Of a DNA stretch of 64,000 nt, positions 59,571 to 64,000 are shown in pieces. The notes beneath the pieces are model-generated. The model did not search any database. It worked only from the letters and a program-made list of their open reading frames with translations, and was not told the DNA's origin. This stretch comes from Catellatospora coxensis (GTDB lineage: Bacteria > Actinomycetota > Actinomycetes > Mycobacteriales > Micromonosporaceae): NCBI RefSeq assembly GCF_016862635.1, contig NZ_BONI01000032.1:1-64000 (forward strand), in the 5' to 3' direction. Each line of letters begins with the position of its first letter. The first letter of the stretch is position 1. The position numbers were made by a program, and so were the translations under genes.

Positions 59571-60808
59571 AGGAAGGCCTTTCCTTCGCCACGGTACGTG
59601 GGCAGGGCCCCGGCCACCGTGTCTCCGTCGATCAGGTGAAGCTCGTTGACATGCTCGGACAGCTCGCCCGCCTTGGTGTGCCGCAGCCACACCCGGTCGC
59701 CCAGGCGCAGCCGGGTCGCGGGCTCGCCCACCACCGGGGTCTGCACCTCCCCGGCCATCTCGCGAGGCACCATCTTCAGCCCCGCCGGCCACACGACCTG
59801 CGGGAGCCGGTCCAGGCCGGGTGGCCCGGAGGCGATCCAGCCGCCGCCGAGCAGGGTGACCCGGTCCGGGGCGGGGCGGCGTACCACCGGCAGCGCGAAC
59901 GCGGCCGCAGGAGCCGGGGTGAAGTGGGCGTAGTTGTCGAACAGGTGCGGGCCGAACAGCCCCGACCCGGCGGCGACCTCGGTCACCGAGCCGTCCGCGC
60001 CGGTGGCCTCCAGGCTGCCGGTGCCGCCGCCGTTGACGAACTCCAGCGGGGCCAGCCCGGACACCGCCGCGACGGCCGCCGCGCGGCGTTCCAGCAGCTC
60101 GGCCATGGAGGAGCGCTGCAACGCGCGCACCATCGCGCCGCGCAGCGGGCTGCCCTTGGGGGCGTTGCCCAGCCCCGCGATCTGGGCTTCGTACCCCATC
60201 ATGCCGACCAGCCGGAAGCCGCGCCGGGCGACGACGGCCTCGGCCAGCGCGCGGGCCTGCTCGGCCCGGTGCACCGGCGAGCGCCACACCCCGACGTGCC
60301 CGAGCAGCCGCGACTTGAAGGAGGAGTCCAGCTCGATGGCGACCCGGATGTCCGGCCGCTTGCCCGGCGCGACGACGGCGTCCACCAGGTCCAGGTGGTC
60401 CACCGAATCGATCATGATGGTGACCCGGCTCGCCGGCTCAGGCGAAGCGGCCAGCGCCGCGATCGCCGACCGGTCCGCGGTCGGGTAGCCGACCACCACG
60501 TCGTCGATCGTCTCGGCCAGCCACAGCGCCTCGGCCAGCGTGTACGCCAGCACGCCGTGGTAACCCGGCAGCGCCAGCACCGCGTCGAGCACACCACGGC
60601 AGCGCACCGACTTGCTGGCGACGCGGATCGGCACGCCGTTCGCGCGGCGGGCCAGGTCGTGCGCGTTGTACGACAGCGCGGCCAGGTTCACCGCGCCGAA
60701 CACCGGATCCAGCGCCGCGGTCGCCGCGTTCATGGCCGACCAGTACGCGTCGGCGTCCTCCCACGGCCGGGCCGAAGACGGGGCCGACACCTGCAGCGCC
60801 AGAGTCAT
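59567..60808 (-). CDS. Amino acid deaminase/aldolase (D-threonine aldolase-like PLP enzyme)
   Basis: 413 aa, alanine-racemase-type fold III PLP enzyme. The PLP lysine lies in GVPIRVASKSVRC. Later blocks are VAIELDSSFKS, EFVNGGGTGSLE, AAGSGLFGPHLFD and GGWIASGPPG. C-terminal metal-binding residues typical of D-threonine aldolase/D-serine dehydratase are suggested by LRLGDRVWLRHTKAGELSEHVNELHLI. Probably cleaves or dehydrates a D-hydroxyamino acid; the exact substrate is unknown. Starts at a TGATG overlap with the transporter gene. Confidence 0.88.
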   Translation of the reverse strand: MTLALQVSAPSSARPWEDADAYWSAMNAATAALDPVFGAVNLAALSYNAHDLARRANGVPIRVASKSVRCRGVLDAVLALPGYHGVLAYTLAEALWLAETIDDVVVGYPTADRSAIAALAASPEPASRVTIMIDSVDHLDLVDAVVAPGKRPDIRVAIELDSSFKSRLLGHVGVWRSPVHRAEQARALAEAVVARRGFRLVGMMGYEAQIAGLGNAPKGSPLRGAMVRALQRSSMAELLERRAAAVAAVSGLAPLEFVNGGGTGSLEATGADGSVTEVAAGSGLFGPHLFDNYAHFTPAPAAAFALPVVRRPAPDRVTLLGGGWIASGPPGLDRLPQVVWPAGLKMVPREMAGEVQTPVVGEPATRLRLGDRVWLRHTKAGELSEHVNELHLIDGDTVAGALPTYRGEGKAFL

Positions 60809-62097
60809 CAGCGCACTCCCTTCACCGGCAGCACGGCGAGCGCGCCGAGCACCGAGATCACCCCGGACGCCAGGTACAGCGTCCCGAAACCGCCCCACTG
60901 CGCCACCACGAACGCGCCGAGCAGCGGGGCCACCGCCTGCGGCACCGCGGTGGCGATGTTCATGATGCCGAGGTCCTTGCCGCGCGCCGCCGGGTCCGGC
61001 AGCACCTGGGTGGCCAGCGCCTGGTCCACCGACAGGAAGCAGCCGTAGCCCAGGCCCAGCAGGCCCGCCCCGACGGTGGCCACGGTCAGGTTCGGGAAGA
61101 ACGCCAGCAGCACCGCCGCGACGCCCTGCAGACCCGACGAGACGAGAACGAAGACCTTGCGCCGCCCGAAACGGTCCGACAGCCGGCCCAGGAACAGCGC
61201 GGCCAGCACCACGAACAGCATGTAGATCAGCGTCAGGACGAGCAGCTCGTCCTCGGCCTTCGCCACCTTCACGTGGTACATCAGGAAGTAGAGCAGCAGG
61301 GTCGTGCCCAGCGCGTTGCCGACGTTGACCAGGATGCGGCTGAGCAGCGTCCAGCCGAAGTCGGGGTAGCGCCGCGGGCTGATCCAGAACCCGGCGGCCA
61401 GCTCACGGAAGCTGAACGGCGGCCGGGCCGCGCGCGGCAGCACCTGGTCGGGCGCGCCGAGCACGAACGGCAGCACCAGCAGCACCAGCAGCCCGGCCAT
61501 CAGCGAGTAGCCGATGAACTGGCTCAGTGCCAGCGCCGTGACCAGCACGATGCCGAGGATGGTGCCGATCGCCTGCGGGGCGGAGATCCACCCGGAGATG
61601 TAGCCGCGCTGGCCCACCGGGACCTGGTCGGAGATGGTGGCGGTGAGCGCCGCGGTCAGCACGCAGAAGCCGACCAGGGTCAGCGTCCACCAGACGCCGA
61701 TGCCGACGATGCCGTTCTGCAGCCCGAGCACCACCAGCGAGGCCGCGAACAGCAGCGCGCCGAAGGCGATCCAGGGGCGGCGGCGGCCGAAGCGCGACAC
61801 CGTGCGGTCGGACAGGGCGCCCGTCAGCGGGTACGCGATCAGCGCGAACGCGCCCGCGATGCCCGACACCACGCCGAAGGCCACCACGTTGTCGACCCAG
61901 TCCGTGGACTTGAGCTGCGCCTCGACCTGAATCGGCAGCAGCAGCTGCACCGGGGTCAGCTGGGCCATCCAGATGCCCAGCCAGGCCAGCGCGAACAGGC
62001 TGATCCAGCGACCGGTGACCGGCCGTTCCGGCTCGGCGAACGGAGCAGGCGGGGGCGTTGCGGGGTCAGCCGTGGTAAGCGTGGCCGGCTCGGTCAT
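60808..62097 (-). CDS. MFS transporter
   Basis: 429 aa, about 12 membrane helices. The hydrophilic loop motif GALSDRTVSRFGRRRPWIAFGALLF between helices 2 and 3 and LGRLSDRFGRRKVFVL in the second half are MFS signatures. The N-terminal 25 residues are Thr/Pro/Ala-rich and cytoplasmic. As first gene of an operon with a beta-glucosidase, it most likely imports a glycoside or exports a product. A conserved 29-bp element lies 34 bp upstream (62131-62159). Confidence 0.92.
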   Translation of the reverse strand: MTEPATLTTADPATPPPAPFAEPERPVTGRWISLFALAWLGIWMAQLTPVQLLLPIQVEAQLKSTDWVDNVVAFGVVSGIAGAFALIAYPLTGALSDRTVSRFGRRRPWIAFGALLFAASLVVLGLQNGIVGIGVWWTLTLVGFCVLTAALTATISDQVPVGQRGYISGWISAPQAIGTILGIVLVTALALSQFIGYSLMAGLLVLLVLPFVLGAPDQVLPRAARPPFSFRELAAGFWISPRRYPDFGWTLLSRILVNVGNALGTTLLLYFLMYHVKVAKAEDELLVLTLIYMLFVVLAALFLGRLSDRFGRRKVFVLVSSGLQGVAAVLLAFFPNLTVATVGAGLLGLGYGCFLSVDQALATQVLPDPAARGKDLGIMNIATAVPQAVAPLLGAFVVAQWGGFGTLYLASGVISVLGALAVLPVKGVR

Positions 62098-62130
62098 GGG
62101 GGGTCCTCGAGGCCAAGTGTGATTCCCGTC

Positions 62131-62159
62131 GCGGCGGAGTTTAGAGAACTTTTCATGTT
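62131..62159 (-). promoter_or_regulatory. Promoter-like element of the GH1 operon
   Basis: Read on the minus strand this begins AACATGAAAAGTTCTCTAAA and ends CTCCGCCGC. It matches the element at 62222-62250 at 24 of 29 positions and lies 34 bp before the transporter start. It contains GAA-N3-TTC, a small palindrome typical of repressor half-sites. Confidence 0.65.
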
Positions 62160-62221
62160 TGCACCAGGCACCCCACCCGGACAGATGAACAGCAGCGCGT
62201 CGCGGCGCGGGGTCTGGCCAG

Positions 62222-62250
62222 AACGTGAAACCTTCTCTAGGCTCCGCCGC
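62222..62250 (+). promoter_or_regulatory. Promoter-like element of the beta-helix gene
   Basis: Begins AACGTGAAACCTTCTCTAGG and ends CTCCGCCGC one base before the ATG. Same sequence as the inverted element at 62131-62159, which means the two divergent genes share a promoter or operator type. Because it abuts the start codon, the mRNA would be leaderless or repressor-blocked directly at the start. Confidence 0.65.
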
Positions 62251-62251
62251 C

Positions 62252-64000
62252 ATGAAGGCATACACACGTCTGCTCGGCATCGTCGCCGTGGCGGCGATCG
62301 CCATACTCGGTCCGGGCACCGCGGCCTCCGCGCACGAGGAGCGGGCCACCCGCGAGCTGGACGGCACCGGCAGCGTGCCCACCTATCGCACCACCGGGCC
62401 CACGCTGCTGGTCTGCAAGACCGACCCGGCCGACTTCGCCACCCGCATCGCCGGCTACCCGGCCGAGCTGAAGACCGCGAACGAGCAGCTGTGGACGCAG
62501 TGCCAGCAGGAGGGGTACCGGCACATCCAGCAGGCCGTGGACGCCGCCCACCTGCCCGGCACGAACATCAAGATCCTGCCCGGGGTGTACCTGGAGGAGC
62601 CGAGCACCGCCCCGGCCAGCCCCGAGTGCGCCGCCATGGAGAACGGCGCGGTGCGCGGCCGCATCTACGGCTACCCGGTCCTCACCTGGGACCAGCAGCT
62701 CGCCTGCCCGCACCTGGCCAACCTCGTCGCCATCCTCGGCAAGAAGAACCTCCAGCTCGAAGGCACCGGCGCGAAGCCGGAGGACGTGCTCGTCGACGCG
62801 CAGTACAAGAAGCTCAACGCGATCCGGGCCGACAACGCCGACGGCGTGTACTTCCGCAACATGTCCGCGCAGCGGGCGCAGTTCAACGCCTTCTACATCA
62901 TGGAGACCGACGGCTTCGTCGTCGACCGGACCATGGGCCGCTGGAACGACGAGTACGCCTTCCTCACCTTCGCCGTCGACCACGGCCTCTACACCGACTG
63001 CGAGGGCTACGGCAACGGCGACTCCGCCTTCTACCCGGGCGCCGCCTCGAACATCAACAAGGACCGGGGCCACGACGTGCCCCGCTACGCCGTCGAGATC
63101 CAGCGCTGCTACGGCCACCACAACACGCTGGGCTACTCCGGCACCGCCGGCGACTCGGTCTGGGTGCACGACAGCGTGTTCACCGAGAACACCGCGGGCA
63201 TCGCCACCGACAGCGCCTTCCCCGACCACCCGGGCATGCCGCAGAACCACTCGAAGTTCGAGAACAACGTCATCGCGAACAACAACACCGACTACTACCG
63301 GCACATCGTCGACGGCACCTGCAAGAAGCCCTTCGCCGAGCGCGGTTACGAGCAGGGCGTGGTGTGCCCGGCGGTCGGCCTGCCGGTCGGCGCGGGCGTG
63401 GTCAACCCGGGCGGCAACTACAACATCTGGCGCGGCAACCACATCTACGGGAACAAGTACTCGGGCTTCGTGACCAGCTTCGTGCCGGGCTTCGTACGCA
63501 ACGACACCGAGTTCGCGCAGCAGTTCGACACCTCGCACCACAACCGCTACCTCGACAACGTCATGGGGGTCAGCGAGCAGGGCGAGGCCAAGCCGAACGG
63601 GCTGAACTTCTGGTGGGACGGGCAGGGTGTCGGCAGCTGCTGGACGGACATGTCCGCCACGAACATCCGTACCGTGCCCGGCTGCGGCGACGACGACCTG
63701 CCTGCCATCGGCTCGCACCGCTACCTCGGCGAGCCCGCCGGGACGCTCAAGATGTACGCCTGCGCCGGCTACGACGGCGGACGGCAGCACCTGCCGTCGG
63801 ACTGCGACTGGTACGGCGAGTACGCCGCCTCCGGGCTGGAGCGCATCGAGGTGAAGTGGGCGTTCGGCGGCGCGGTCGTGCTCGGCCTGCTGGCGATCGG
63901 CCTCTACTACCGCCGCCTGCGCTCCTCGAAGCGGGCGCTGGCCGGGCTGCTGCTCGCGGTCGGCGGCCTGACCGTCGGTGTCTTCGGCACCGTCGAGATG
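62252..64000 (+). CDS. Secreted parallel-beta-helix protein (3' end outside window)
   Basis: 583 codons to the window edge with no stop. A signal peptide (MKAYTRLLGIVAVAAIAILG, then an AxA site after TAASA) leads a large extracytoplasmic domain with the ladder repeats of a right-handed beta helix, for example HDSVFTENTAGIATDSA and FENNVIANNNTDYYR, then NIWRGNHIYGNKYSGF. Towards the end are two membrane segments (WAFGGAVVLGLLAIGLYY and ALAGLLLAVGGLTVGVFG), so the helix is anchored at the cell surface. The fold is shared by pectate lyases and other polysaccharide enzymes; no catalytic triad was assigned. Divergent from the GH1 operon. Confidence 0.85.
   Translation, partial: MKAYTRLLGIVAVAAIAILGPGTAASAHEERATRELDGTGSVPTYRTTGPTLLVCKTDPADFATRIAGYPAELKTANEQLWTQCQQEGYRHIQQAVDAAHLPGTNIKILPGVYLEEPSTAPASPECAAMENGAVRGRIYGYPVLTWDQQLACPHLANLVAILGKKNLQLEGTGAKPEDVLVDAQYKKLNAIRADNADGVYFRNMSAQRAQFNAFYIMETDGFVVDRTMGRWNDEYAFLTFAVDHGLYTDCEGYGNGDSAFYPGAASNINKDRGHDVPRYAVEIQRCYGHHNTLGYSGTAGDSVWVHDSVFTENTAGIATDSAFPDHPGMPQNHSKFENNVIANNNTDYYRHIVDGTCKKPFAERGYEQGVVCPAVGLPVGAGVVNPGGNYNIWRGNHIYGNKYSGFVTSFVPGFVRNDTEFAQQFDTSHHNRYLDNVMGVSEQGEAKPNGLNFWWDGQGVGSCWTDMSATNIRTVPGCGDDDLPAIGSHRYLGEPAGTLKMYACAGYDGGRQHLPSDCDWYGEYAASGLERIEVKWAFGGAVVLGLLAIGLYYRRLRSSKRALAGLLLAVGGLTVGVFGTVEM

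Overview
The window is 64 kb of very GC-rich chromosomal DNA with densely packed genes, frequent GTG starts and ATGA, GTGA and TGATG gene overlaps. It is from an actinomycete. Several features point to Micromonosporaceae: an XRE regulator beside a Prim-Pol-type protein, repeated intergenic palindromes ending in GTTAAGAAGGTGCCCTTCCT, and the overall gene set. The family assignment is an inference. No mobile element, tRNA, rRNA, CRISPR array or secondary-metabolite cluster was recognised.

The backbone is a conserved block of core metabolism, nearly all on the minus strand and in the same order as in Mycobacterium tuberculosis (Rv2995c to Rv3029c, recalled from memory): leuB, serA, ilvC, ilvN, ilvB, gatB, gatA, gatC, ligA, a MetE-like protein, mnmA, a cysteine desulfurase, etfA and etfB. 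With ilvE, ilvD and glyA it covers most of branched-chain amino acid synthesis plus serine and glycine synthesis. A second conserved group at 2.4-5.8 kb holds RNase H/phosphatase, a zinc-ribbon protein, Nif3 and a flavoprotein.

Region by region. 0-9.4 kb: a Lys/Ala-rich histone-like tail cut by the window edge, an RNB ribonuclease, the RNase H group, an XRE regulator, a Prim-Pol-like protein, a tiny Arg/Pro-repeat peptide and an AbiEi-like protein. 9.7-28.5 kb: amino acid biosynthesis interrupted by a GNAT, a hydrolase, a tandem pair of paralogous membrane proteins and a diguanylate cyclase/phosphodiesterase; ilvB has a complete transcription attenuator. 28.6-36 kb: accessory genes, including a MoaD-hotdog fusion and a sigma factor cut inside region 4 and joined to an unrelated domain. 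36-54 kb: gat genes, a MIP-family channel with altered NPA motifs, a second GGDEF-EAL protein, ligA, an SDR/HxlR divergent pair with twin operators, mnmA, a cysteine desulfurase and etf. 54-64 kb: a small Cys protein, GNAT, two DUF202 proteins, and a four-gene operon of overlapping genes (transporter, PLP aldolase-like enzyme, FAD lactone oxidase, GH1 glucosidase). That operon diverges from a secreted parallel-beta-helix protein across a shared, duplicated promoter-like element.

The most unusual non-coding content is a set of long palindromes in the gaps between genes. Three families occur more than once in the window and two others are perfect 44- and 50-bp palindromes.
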